From Pseudomonas botevensis (GTDB lineage Bacteria > Pseudomonadota > Gammaproteobacteria > Pseudomonadales > Pseudomonadaceae), in assembly GCF_019145475.1 (NCBI RefSeq), contig NZ_JAHTKI010000016.1, positions 124,001 to 188,000 on the forward strand: 64,000 bases of DNA. The letters run 5' to 3'. This document shows, piece after piece, positions 25,416 through 33,530 of the stretch. Within the stretch, counting starts at the first letter, position 1, and the number at the start of each line of letters is the position of its first letter. The position numbers and the translations under genes are program-made. The notes under the pieces are model-generated. The model was not told the DNA's origin. It made no database searches and worked only from the letters and a program-made list of their open reading frames with translations.

Positions 25416-26717
25416 ATGAATGCGATTTCTCGCCTCGCTACTGTCATTTCTGTCGCCTCCCTGTTCCCGCTCGCAATTCTGCCTCTCAGTGTTTCCGCTG
25501 CCGAATCCAAAGGTTCGGTCGAAGTCGTGCACTGGTGGACCTCCGGTGGCGAAAAAGCCGCTGTCGATGTGCTCAAGGCGCAAGTTGAAAAAGACGGTTT
25601 CACCTGGAAGGACGGCGCCGTTGCCGGTGGTGGCGGTGCGACTGCCATGACCGTGCTGAAAAGCCGTGCCGTCGCCGGCAACCCGCCAGGCGTGGCCCAG
25701 ATCAAAGGCCCGGACATCCAGGAGTGGGCCTCCACCGGCCTGCTCGACACCGACGTGCTGAAAGACGTTTCCAAGTCGGAAAAGTGGGACAGCCTGCTCG
25801 ACAAGAAAGTCTCCGATACCGTGAAGTACGACGGTGATTACGTGGCCGTGCCGGTGAACATCCACCGCGTCAACTGGCTGTGGATCAACCCGGAAGTCTT
25901 CAAGAAAGCCGGCATCGAAAAAGCCCCGACCACCCTCGAAGAATTCTATGCCGCCGGTGACAAGCTCAAGGCAGCGGGTTTCATCCCGCTGGCCCACGGC
26001 GGTCAGCCTTGGCAGGACAGCACCGTGTTCGAAGCCGTCGTGCTTTCGGTCATGGGCGTGGATGGCTACAAGAAAGCCCTGGTCGACCTGGACAACGCTG
26101 CGCTGACCGGCCCGGAAATGGTCAAGGCCCTGACCGAGCTGAAGAAAGTCGCGACCTACATGGACCAGGACGGCAAAGGCCAGGACTGGAACCTGGAAGC
26201 GGCCAAGGTCATCAACGGCAAGGCCGGCATGCAGATCATGGGTGACTGGGCCAAGTCCGAATGGACTGCCGCCAAGAAAGTCGCTGGCAAGGACTACGAG
26301 TGCGTAGCGTTCCCGGGCACCGACAAGGCGTTCACCTACAACATCGACTCCCTGGCCGTGTTCAAGCAGAAGGACACGGGCACTGCAGCCGGTCAGCAGG
26401 ACATCGCCAAGGTCGTGCTGGGCGAGAACTTCCAGAAAGTCTTCAGCATCAACAAGGGCTCGATCCCGGTGCGTAACGACATGCTGGCCGACATGGGCAA
26501 ATACGGTTTCGACTCTTGCGCCCAGACCGCCGCCAAGGACTTCCTGGCAGACGCCAAGACCGGCGGCCTGCAGCCGAGCATGGCGCACAACATGGCGACC
26601 ACGCTGGCGGTGCAGGGTGCGTTCTTTGACGTAGTCACCAACTACATCAACGACCCGAAAGCCGACCCGGCCGATGCCGCGAAGAAACTGGGCACCGCCG
26701 TCAAGGCCGCCAAGTAA
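25416..26717 (+). CDS. gtsA: Glucose ABC transporter, periplasmic binding protein
   Basis: Periplasmic glucose-binding protein (P. aeruginosa GltB type), 433 residues. A signal peptide (MNAISRLATVISVASLFPL, cleaved near SVSAAES) precedes a family-1 sugar-binding fold with VEVVHWWTSGGEKAAVDVLK (core HWWTSGGEKAA), GPDIQEWASTGLLD and AGMQIMGDWAKSEW. Start 25416 follows AAAGG; an earlier ATG gives an improbable tail. It is the first gene of gtsABCD; a REP pair separates it from gtsB, as often seen where a binding protein is made in excess over its permease. Confidence 0.95.
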   Translation: MNAISRLATVISVASLFPLAILPLSVSAAESKGSVEVVHWWTSGGEKAAVDVLKAQVEKDGFTWKDGAVAGGGGATAMTVLKSRAVAGNPPGVAQIKGPDIQEWASTGLLDTDVLKDVSKSEKWDSLLDKKVSDTVKYDGDYVAVPVNIHRVNWLWINPEVFKKAGIEKAPTTLEEFYAAGDKLKAAGFIPLAHGGQPWQDSTVFEAVVLSVMGVDGYKKALVDLDNAALTGPEMVKALTELKKVATYMDQDGKGQDWNLEAAKVINGKAGMQIMGDWAKSEWTAAKKVAGKDYECVAFPGTDKAFTYNIDSLAVFKQKDTGTAAGQQDIAKVVLGENFQKVFSINKGSIPVRNDMLADMGKYGFDSCAQTAAKDFLADAKTGGLQPSMAHNMATTLAVQGAFFDVVTNYINDPKADPADAAKKLGTAVKAAK

Positions 26718-26737
26718 AGGTCAGCACCGCTCTCCAT

Positions 26738-26828
26738 GGTGAGGGCGGGCTAGCCCGCGAAGGCGTCGTGTCAGGTGATGCACCTGCTGCCTGACACAGC
26801 GCTTTCGTGAGCAGGCCCGCTCCCGCCG
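26738..26828. repeat. REP-like inverted repeat between gtsA and gtsB
   Basis: GGCGGGCTAGCCCGCGAAGG and its diverged complement ending GCAGGCCCGCTCCCGCC with GTGTCAGG/CCTGACAC in the centre. It lies inside the operon after the binding-protein gene, where it could stabilise gtsA message against 3' decay. Confidence 0.88.
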
Positions 26829-26874
26829 GGAGGGGATGCCCCAGCCATTTCTTTTCCCTGTACTGGATCTTCCC

Positions 26875-27783
26875 ATGAGTTCTGTTGCTGTGTTCAGCAA
26901 GGCCTCGCCGTTCGATGCGTTGCAACGCTGGCTGCCCAAACTGGTGCTGGCGCCGAGCATGTTCATCGTTCTGGTGGGCTTCTATGGCTATATCCTGTGG
27001 ACGTTCGTCCTGTCGTTCACCACCTCGACCTTCCTGCCAAACTACAAGTGGGCGGGCCTGGCGCAATACGCGCGGCTGTTCGACAACGACCGCTGGTGGG
27101 TGGCGAGCAAGAACCTGGCGCTGTTCGGCGGCCTGTTCATCGGCATCACTCTGGTGATCGGTGTGCTGCTGGCGGTGTTCCTCGACCAGCGCATTCGTCG
27201 CGAAGGTTTCATCCGCACCATTTACCTGTACCCGATGGCGCTCTCGATGATCGTTACCGGTACGGCCTGGAAATGGCTGCTCAACCCGGGCATGGGCCTG
27301 GACAAATTGTTGCGTGACTGGGGCTGGGAAGGCTTCCGTCTCGACTGGCTGATCGACCCGGATCGCGTGGTGTATTGCCTGGTGATCGCAGCGGTCTGGC
27401 AGGCTTCGGGTTTCATCATGGCGATGTTCCTCGCCGGCCTGCGCGGCGTCGATCAATCGATCATCCGTGCCGCGCAGATCGATGGCGCGAGCATGCCGAC
27501 GATCTACTGGAAAGTGGTGCTGCCAAGCCTGCGTCCGGTGTTCTTCAGTGCGGTGATGATCCTGGCGCACATCGCGATCAAGAGCTTCGACCTGGTCGCA
27601 GCCATGACGGCTGGCGGCCCGGGTTACTCCTCCGACCTGCCGGCGATGTTCATGTACTCCTTCACCTTCAGTCGCGGCCAGATGGGCATGGGCTCGGCCA
27701 GTGCGATTCTGATGCTCGGTGCGATTCTCGCGATCATCGTGCCTTACCTGTACTCCGAGCTGAGGACCAAGCGTCATGACTAG
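26875..27783 (+). CDS. gtsB: Glucose ABC transporter permease 1
   Basis: Inner-membrane permease of the MalF/UgpA class, 302 residues, six membrane segments beginning with LVLAPSMFIVLVGFYGYILW. The EAA coupling loop is seen as IIRAAQIDGASMPTIYWKVVLPSLRP (core RAAQIDGASMPTIYWKVVLP, about 205). The ATG at 26875 is preferred to 26836, whose GGGAGGGG is immediately next to the start codon. It overlaps gtsC by 8 bases. Confidence 0.94.
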   Translation: MSSVAVFSKASPFDALQRWLPKLVLAPSMFIVLVGFYGYILWTFVLSFTTSTFLPNYKWAGLAQYARLFDNDRWWVASKNLALFGGLFIGITLVIGVLLAVFLDQRIRREGFIRTIYLYPMALSMIVTGTAWKWLLNPGMGLDKLLRDWGWEGFRLDWLIDPDRVVYCLVIAAVWQASGFIMAMFLAGLRGVDQSIIRAAQIDGASMPTIYWKVVLPSLRPVFFSAVMILAHIAIKSFDLVAAMTAGGPGYSSDLPAMFMYSFTFSRGQMGMGSASAILMLGAILAIIVPYLYSELRTKRHD

Positions 27784-28621
27784 TCTCGCCGACAAACCTT
27801 CCATCAGCCTGAGCCGCATTGCGATCTACGCGGTGCTGATTCTCGCCGTCCTGCTGTATCTGGTGCCGCTGGTGGTGATGCTGCTGACCAGCTTCAAGAC
27901 CCCGGAAGACATCAGCACCGGCAACCTGCTGAGCTGGCCGACCGTGGTCAGCGGCATCGGCTGGGTCAAGGCCTGGGCCACGGTCAACGGTTACTTCTGG
28001 AACTCGATCAAGATCACCGTTCCGGCGGTGCTGATCTCCACCGCCATCGGTGCGCTGAACGGCTACGTGCTGTCGATGTGGCGCTTCCGTGGTTCGCAAC
28101 TGTTCTTCGGCCTGTTGCTGTTCGGCTGCTTCCTGCCGTTCCAGACCGTGCTGCTGCCGGCCTCGTTCACCCTCGGCAAGATGGGCCTGGCGAGTACCAC
28201 CACCGGCCTGGTGTTCATCCATGTGGTCTACGGCCTGGCGTTCACCACTCTGTTCTTCCGTAACTACTACGTGAGCATTCCCGACGCACTGGTCAAGGCT
28301 GCACGCCTGGACGGCGCAGGGTTCTTCACGATCTTCCGGCGGATCATCCTGCCGATGTCGACCCCGATCATCATGGTCTGCCTGATCTGGCAGTTCACCC
28401 AGATCTGGAACGACTTCCTGTTCGGCGTGGTGTTCTCCAGCGGTGATTCGCAACCGATCACGGTGGCGCTCAACAACCTGGTCAACACCAGCACCGGCGC
28501 CAAGGAATACAACGTTGATATGGCGGCGGCGATGATCGCCGGGCTGCCGACCCTGCTGGTCTATGTGGTGGCAGGCAAGTATTTCGTGCGCGGCCTGACG
28601 GCCGGCGCAGTCAAGGGGTAA
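27776..28621 (+). CDS. gtsC: Glucose ABC transporter permease 2
   Basis: Inner-membrane permease of the MalG/UgpE class, 281 residues, six membrane segments starting IAIYAVLILAVLLYLVPLVV. The EAA loop is KAARLDGAGFFTIFRRIILP (about 178-197). It pairs with GtsB to form the channel energised by GtsD. It overlaps gtsB by 8 bases and ends 2 bases before gtsD, typical of a tightly coupled transporter operon. Confidence 0.95.
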   Translation: MTSLADKPSISLSRIAIYAVLILAVLLYLVPLVVMLLTSFKTPEDISTGNLLSWPTVVSGIGWVKAWATVNGYFWNSIKITVPAVLISTAIGALNGYVLSMWRFRGSQLFFGLLLFGCFLPFQTVLLPASFTLGKMGLASTTTGLVFIHVVYGLAFTTLFFRNYYVSIPDALVKAARLDGAGFFTIFRRIILPMSTPIIMVCLIWQFTQIWNDFLFGVVFSSGDSQPITVALNNLVNTSTGAKEYNVDMAAAMIAGLPTLLVYVVAGKYFVRGLTAGAVKG

Positions 28622-28623
28622 TC

Positions 28624-29784
28624 ATGGCAACGCTCGAACTTCGCAATGTAAACAAGACCTATGGCGCCGGCCTGCCGGATACCCTGAAGAACATCGAACT
28701 GTCGATCAAGGACGGTGAGTTCCTGATCCTCGTCGGCCCTTCGGGCTGCGGCAAGTCGACCCTGATGAACTGCATCGCCGGCCTGGAAACCATCACCGGC
28801 GGCGCGATCATGATCGGCGACCAGGACGTCAGCGGCATGAGCCCGAAGGATCGCGACATCGCCATGGTGTTCCAGTCCTACGCGCTGTACCCGACCATGA
28901 GCGTGCGCGAGAACATCGAGTTCGGTCTGAAGATCCGCAAGATGAGCCAGGCGGCCATCGACGAGGAAGTGGCGCGCGTCGCCAAGCTGCTGCAGATCGA
29001 ACACCTGCTCAACCGCAAGCCCGGCCAGCTCTCCGGCGGCCAGCAGCAGCGGGTGGCGATGGGCCGTGCCCTGGCGCGGCGGCCGAAGATTTATCTGTTC
29101 GACGAACCGCTGTCCAACCTCGACGCCAAGCTGCGCGTCGAGATGCGCACCGAAATGAAACTGATGCATCAGCGCCTGAAGACCACCACGGTCTACGTGA
29201 CCCACGACCAGATCGAAGCGATGACCCTGGGCGACAAAGTGGCGGTGATGAAGGACGGCATCATCCAGCAGTTCGGCACGCCGAAAGAGATTTACAACGA
29301 CCCGGCCAACCTGTTCGTGGCGAGCTTCATCGGTTCGCCGCCGATGAACTTCATTCCGCTGCGCCTGCAACGCAAGGACGGCCGTCTGCTGGCGCTGCTC
29401 GACAGCGGCCAGGCCCGTTGCGAGTTGCCGATGAGCATGCAGGACGCGGGTCTGGAAGATCGCGAAGTGATCCTCGGCCTGCGCCCGGAACAGATCACTC
29501 TGGCGAGCGGCGAGGGCAATGGCCTGCCGAGCATCAAGGCTGAAGTCCAGGTCACCGAGCCGACCGGTCCGGACACCCTGGTCTTCGTCAATCTCAATGA
29601 CACCAAGGTCTGCTGCCGCCTGGCGCCGGACGTGGCACCGCAGGTGGGCGAAACCGTGACCCTGCAATTCGATCCGGCGAAAGTGCTGCTGTTCGATGCC
29701 AAGACCGGTGAGCGTCTGGGAACGGCAGGTGCGCCGAAGGCCGAAGCGCATTCGGCAAACGTCGCCCAGTTCAAGGGCCGCTGA
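28624..29784 (+). CDS. gtsD: Glucose ABC transporter ATPase
   Basis: Cytoplasmic ATPase of the MalK/UgpC class, 386 residues. Walker A GPSGCGKSTLMN (about 38), Q-loop VFQSYALYPTMSV, signature LSGGQQQRVAMGRAL (about 135), Walker B IYLFDEPLSNLDAKL and switch His in YVTHDQIEAMTLGDK. The C-terminal OB/TOBE regulatory domain (about 240-375, GLRPEQITL) is complete. MalK-type ATPases can be shared among sugar importers. Followed by a perfect 10-bp hairpin and then oprB. Confidence 0.96.
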   Translation: MATLELRNVNKTYGAGLPDTLKNIELSIKDGEFLILVGPSGCGKSTLMNCIAGLETITGGAIMIGDQDVSGMSPKDRDIAMVFQSYALYPTMSVRENIEFGLKIRKMSQAAIDEEVARVAKLLQIEHLLNRKPGQLSGGQQQRVAMGRALARRPKIYLFDEPLSNLDAKLRVEMRTEMKLMHQRLKTTTVYVTHDQIEAMTLGDKVAVMKDGIIQQFGTPKEIYNDPANLFVASFIGSPPMNFIPLRLQRKDGRLLALLDSGQARCELPMSMQDAGLEDREVILGLRPEQITLASGEGNGLPSIKAEVQVTEPTGPDTLVFVNLNDTKVCCRLAPDVAPQVGETVTLQFDPAKVLLFDAKTGERLGTAGAPKAEAHSANVAQFKGR

Positions 29785-29793
29785 AAGACAACA

Positions 29794-29816
29794 GATGGGA
29801 GCCGTCGGCTCCCATC
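29794..29816 (+). terminator. Hairpin after gtsD
   Basis: GATGGGAGCC-GTC-GGCTCCCATC, perfect 10-bp arms 9 bases after the gtsD stop. No T tract follows, so oprB may still be partly read through. Confidence 0.55.
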
Positions 29817-29910
29817 GGGGGCACGCGGCGGATGGCCTGTTATCCGTCGCAAGTTATGTAAACCGCGTTGGAAAAAAACAGTTAATAACAATAAAGACGA
29901 GGATGTAGGG

Positions 29911-31260
29911 ATGAAAAAGAAACACTTAAATGCCCGGTTGATCTGCCAGGTTTCCGCTGCCGCAGCCCTGGTGCTGGCCGGCAACGCAATGGCCGCCGAC
30001 GCATTCAGCTCCGATTCCAAATGGATGACGGGCGACTGGGGCGGAGAGCGGACCAAGCTGATCGAGCAAGGTATCGACATCAAGGCCGACTACGTGGGGG
30101 AAATGGGCTACAACGCCCACGGTGGCTACAACGACGACAAGACCGGCCGCTACAGCGACCAGTTCGGTCTGGGCGTGGCACTGGATCTGCAAAAGCTGTG
30201 GGGCTGGGATAACACCCAGACCAAGATCCAGCTCACCAACCGTAATGGCCAGAACATCTCCAACGACCGTATCGGCGACCCGCGTGCCGGCACCCTGAGC
30301 TCCTCGCAAGAGGTTTACGGCCGTGGCCATATGGTGCGTCTGACCCAGTTGTGGATTCAGCACCAGTTCTTCGACAACAAGCTCGACGTCAAGGCCGGTT
30401 ACTTCGGTGAAGGCGAAGACTTCAACACCTTCCCGTGCGAATTCCAGAACCTGGCGTTCTGCGGCTCCCAAGTGGGTAACTGGGCGACCAACATCTGGTA
30501 CAACTGGCCGGTCAGCCAGGCTGCGATCCGTGTGAAGTACAACATCAACGACGAGCTCTACGCGCAAATCGGCGCGTACAACCAGAACCCGTCGCAGCTG
30601 GAACACGGTAACGGCTTCAAACTCAGCGGCAGCGGCACCGCCGGTACTGTATTGCCGGTCGAGCTGGTGTGGTCGCCGAAGGTCAACAGCCTGCCGGGCG
30701 AATACCGTGTGGGTTACTACAAGAGCACGGCCGATGCCAATGACGTCCGTGAAGACGCCAACGGTAACGACGCTGCGACCACCGGTGACGCTTACCGCGT
30801 TCACAACAGCAAGCATGGCTACTGGTTCGTTGCGCAACAGCAACTCACCAGCCACAACGGCGATGCATCCCGTGGTCTGAACATCGCCGCCAACGCGACG
30901 TTCCACGACAAGGACACCAACTTCATCGACAACTACCAGTCGTTGATGTTTGTGTACAAAGGCCCGTTCGACGCACGTCCCAAGGATGACGTCGGTATCG
31001 GTTTCGCCCGTATCCATGTCAACGACGACGTGAAGAAAAACGCCGAGCTGCTCAACGCTTCGAACGGTGTTTCGGACTACGACAACCCGGTTTTCTCGCC
31101 TATTCGTGAAACCGAATACAACTACGAGATCAACTACGGTTTCCACGTCACCAACTGGCTGACCGTGCGTCCGAACCTGCAATACATCACTCATCCGGGC
31201 GGTGTGGATGAAGTGGATAACGCATTGGTCGCCGGCCTGAAAATTCAGTCGGTGTTCTGA
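29911..31260 (+). CDS. oprB: Carbohydrate-selective porin OprB
   Basis: Outer-membrane glucose-inducible porin that lets glucose and related sugars into the periplasm for GtsA. 449 residues: signal peptide ending AGNAMAADAF, then a beta-barrel rich in alternating aromatic strands with KWMTGDWGGERTKLIEQG near the mature N-terminus (core GDWGGERTKL) and terminal residue Phe (QSVF), as outer-membrane proteins require. It has its own 126-base leader after gtsD with an AT-rich stretch (AACAGTTAATAACAATAAAG) and GAGGAT before the ATG, and is closed by a strong terminator. Confidence 0.96.
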   Translation: MKKKHLNARLICQVSAAAALVLAGNAMAADAFSSDSKWMTGDWGGERTKLIEQGIDIKADYVGEMGYNAHGGYNDDKTGRYSDQFGLGVALDLQKLWGWDNTQTKIQLTNRNGQNISNDRIGDPRAGTLSSSQEVYGRGHMVRLTQLWIQHQFFDNKLDVKAGYFGEGEDFNTFPCEFQNLAFCGSQVGNWATNIWYNWPVSQAAIRVKYNINDELYAQIGAYNQNPSQLEHGNGFKLSGSGTAGTVLPVELVWSPKVNSLPGEYRVGYYKSTADANDVREDANGNDAATTGDAYRVHNSKHGYWFVAQQQLTSHNGDASRGLNIAANATFHDKDTNFIDNYQSLMFVYKGPFDARPKDDVGIGFARIHVNDDVKKNAELLNASNGVSDYDNPVFSPIRETEYNYEINYGFHVTNWLTVRPNLQYITHPGGVDEVDNALVAGLKIQSVF

Positions 31261-31298
31261 CGCGTCTGCGATAAGCTCCTCTCCATGTGCGCATATTT

Positions 31299-31328
31299 GC
31301 GGACAGCCAAGGCTGTCCGCTTTTTTTT
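31299..31328 (+). terminator. Terminator of oprB
   Basis: GCGGACAGCC-AA-GGCTGTCCGC followed by eight T, 38 bases after the oprB stop. Confidence 0.95.
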
Positions 31329-31375
31329 GGAAGGGCTGGCGCCGCCCTTGGACGATGAATTCGGAACCGTGGCCC

Positions 31376-32230
31376 ATGCATGAGCATCCGCTGCAACGCT
31401 TTTTCAGATCCTTGCGCGAACGACCGGTGTTCGCCTGGGAGCGCTATCAGATGCGCGATGTGCTGGTGATCGATCATCCGCTGTGTCAGGCGGTGTTCAG
31501 TCGGCAGGGCGCGCAGTTGCTGCATTTCCAGCCACGCGGGCAAAAACCGTGGTTGTGGTGCGCGGCGAAGTGGCCGCACGTCGGCGCGATCCGTGGTGGC
31601 GTGCCGGTCTGCTGGCCGTGGTATGGCCGCCATCCCAGCGAGAATGCGTGGCCGTCCCATGGCTGGGCACGACTGCTCGACTGGAAACTGCTCGACAGCA
31701 GCAGTGCCGAGGATGGTGTGCGCCTGCACTGGCAATTGCAGCTGTGCGACTGGCAGGTCGACCTGCACGCGCACTTGGGTGAGCGCATGGAATTGCGCCT
31801 GAGCACCGAGCACCAGGACGACATGCCGTGCCAGTTGAGCCAGGCTTTGCACGCTTACTGGCGTATTGGTGACGTCGGTGAGATAGCGCTGTCTGGGCTA
31901 GAGGGCGCGCAAGGTTATGACCAGCTGAACCGCCAGGCCTGCCAGCAGGAAGGCGAGTTGCGGGTCGAGGGCGGTTGTCAGCGCGTGTTTCAGCACGACG
32001 GCGAATTACAGATCAAGGACCACGCCTGGCAGCGTGCGCTGCGCATTGATACGGGTGAGAGCGCCGACACGGTGGTCTGGCACCCGGGCTCGCGACCGTT
32101 GCTGGGTGTGAGCTGGGATGAGGTGACAGAGTTTGTCTGCGTGGAGGCGGCGGCAGGCGGGACGGACAGTCTGCATCTGGCGCCGGGGGAGAAAGCGCAT
32201 TTGAGTTTGCAGGCGTGGGCGGGGGCCTAG
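31376..32230 (+). CDS. D-hexose-6-phosphate mutarotase
   Basis: Cytoplasmic aldose-1-epimerase-like enzyme that interconverts anomers of glucose-6-phosphate, 284 residues. YeaD/Ymr099-type features: QGAQLLHFQPRGQKPWLW (about 45), IRGGVPVCWPWYGRHP (about 70), GWAR (about 92) and, near the C-terminus, VVWHPGS with VSWDEVTEFVCVEAA (core FVCVEAA). The ATG at 31376 (MHEHPLQRFF) is preferred; the ATG 21 bases upstream has GGA too close. It fits the sugar-phosphate theme between oprB and hexR. Confidence 0.86.
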   Translation: MHEHPLQRFFRSLRERPVFAWERYQMRDVLVIDHPLCQAVFSRQGAQLLHFQPRGQKPWLWCAAKWPHVGAIRGGVPVCWPWYGRHPSENAWPSHGWARLLDWKLLDSSSAEDGVRLHWQLQLCDWQVDLHAHLGERMELRLSTEHQDDMPCQLSQALHAYWRIGDVGEIALSGLEGAQGYDQLNRQACQQEGELRVEGGCQRVFQHDGELQIKDHAWQRALRIDTGESADTVVWHPGSRPLLGVSWDEVTEFVCVEAAAGGTDSLHLAPGEKAHLSLQAWAGA

Positions 32231-32250
32231 GTGTGTCAGTTGCACCGCTG

Positions 32251-32424
32251 CCCTCACCCTAACCCTCTCCCGGAGGGAGAGGGGACCGATTGGGGGATAT
32301 TCAAGAGATTCACCGACTTGAACGAATGTCTTTGAATCCATAATCGACCCAATCTTTCAGGTCGATGTATAGCGTCAGCCTCTTCGGTCGGCGCCCTCTC
32401 CCTCGGGGAGAGGGCTGGGGTTGG
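32251..32424. repeat. MITE-like repeat, copy B
   Basis: Inverted ends CCCTCACCCTAACCCTCTCC and GGAGAGGGCTGGGG, opposite in orientation to copy A. Its reverse complement shares GACCTGAAA, GATTATGGATTC and the ATCCCCCAATCGG block with 7919-8100. It separates the convergent mutarotase and hexR genes. Confidence 0.85.
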
Positions 32425-32443
32425 CCTTCAGGCTTTTGAGGCC

Positions 32444-33313
32444 TCAGTTGAACTCATCACCCACCGGATACCGGCTCGCATTCAAGCTCTCTTTGATCTT
32501 GCGCAGATGCGGCTGGAAATCCACGCCTCGGCGCAGCGTCATGCCGGTCGCCAGCACATCCAGCACCGTCAGCTGAATGATCCGCGAGGTCATCGGCATG
32601 TAGATGTCGGTGTCTTCCGGCAGCGGAATGTTCAGGCTCAGGGTGCTGGCCTTGGCCAGCGGCGAGTTCTCGGCGGTCAGACCCAGTACCGAGGCGCCGT
32701 TTTCCCGGGCGATGCGCGCCACTTCCACCAGTTCGCGGGTGCGGCCGGTGTAGGAAATGATCACGAACAGCTCACCGGTATGCGCCACCGAGGCAATCAT
32801 CCGCTGCATCAGCACATCGGCATGGGCCGTGACCGCCAGGTTGAAACGGAAGAACTTGTGCTGCGCATCCAGCGCCACCGGGGCTGAAGCGCCGAGGCCG
32901 AAGAAGTGGATCTGCCGGGCCTGGATCAACAGGTCGACGGCGCGGCTGATCAGGTTCGGGTCCAGAGCCTGGCAGGCGCTGTCCAGCGAGGCGATGGCGC
33001 TGCCGAAAATCTTCTGGGTGTAGGCCTCGGGATTGTCATCGGCCTCAACGGCGCGACTGACATACGCAGCACCGCTGGCCAGGCTCTGGGCCAGTTGCAG
33101 CTTGAGTTCGGGGTAGCCGCTGACGCCGAACGAACGGCAGAAACGGTTGACGGTCGGCTCACTGACCGACGCTGCCTGGGCGAGGGCGGCGATGCTGAAG
33201 CGGGTAGCCTGCTGTGGGTTGAGCAGGATCACTTCGGCGACTTTGCGTTCGGCCTTGTTCAGCTCTTCAAGGCGACTCTGGATCTGTTCCAGTAAATTTC
33301 GCACGCGGTCCAT
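32444..33313 (-). CDS. hexR: Transcriptional repressor HexR
   Basis: RpiR-family repressor of zwf-pgl-eda, edd-glk and gap, released by 2-keto-3-deoxy-6-phosphogluconate. 289 residues: N-terminal helix-turn-helix (about 20-75, FSIAALAQAASVSEPTVNRFCRSFG; core ASVSEPTVNRFCRSFG) and a C-terminal SIS sugar-phosphate domain (about 120-260, IHFFGLGASAPVALD, FVIISYTGRTRELVEVA). AGGAACC precedes the ATG. It is divergent from zwf, with a HexR-type site between them, implying autoregulation. Confidence 0.96.
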   Translation of the reverse strand: MDRVRNLLEQIQSRLEELNKAERKVAEVILLNPQQATRFSIAALAQAASVSEPTVNRFCRSFGVSGYPELKLQLAQSLASGAAYVSRAVEADDNPEAYTQKIFGSAIASLDSACQALDPNLISRAVDLLIQARQIHFFGLGASAPVALDAQHKFFRFNLAVTAHADVLMQRMIASVAHTGELFVIISYTGRTRELVEVARIARENGASVLGLTAENSPLAKASTLSLNIPLPEDTDIYMPMTSRIIQLTVLDVLATGMTLRRGVDFQPHLRKIKESLNASRYPVGDEFN

Positions 33314-33448
33314 ATGGGGTTCCTAATTCACCGGCGCCGATAAGCGCGCGGCTATGCAAATTGGGCCTTTGATGTGGCCCGTGACGGTGGCCTATCCTAC
33401 TGATGGCTCCGACCGACCACCACTCGGAATCTGTATTTTGCGAAAATG

Positions 33449-33463
33449 TTGTGGTTATTACTA
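33449..33463. promoter_or_regulatory. HexR-type box at zwf
   Basis: TTGT-GGTTATT-ACTA matches TTGT-N7-ACAA at seven of eight fixed bases, 68 bases before zwf and in the region shared with hexR. Confidence 0.68.
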
Positions 33464-33530
33464 CATTTTCCCTTGAGTGATGCCTTGAAAAAAGGTATTT
33501 GTAGCTTAACTTGATAAAAGAACAAACATC

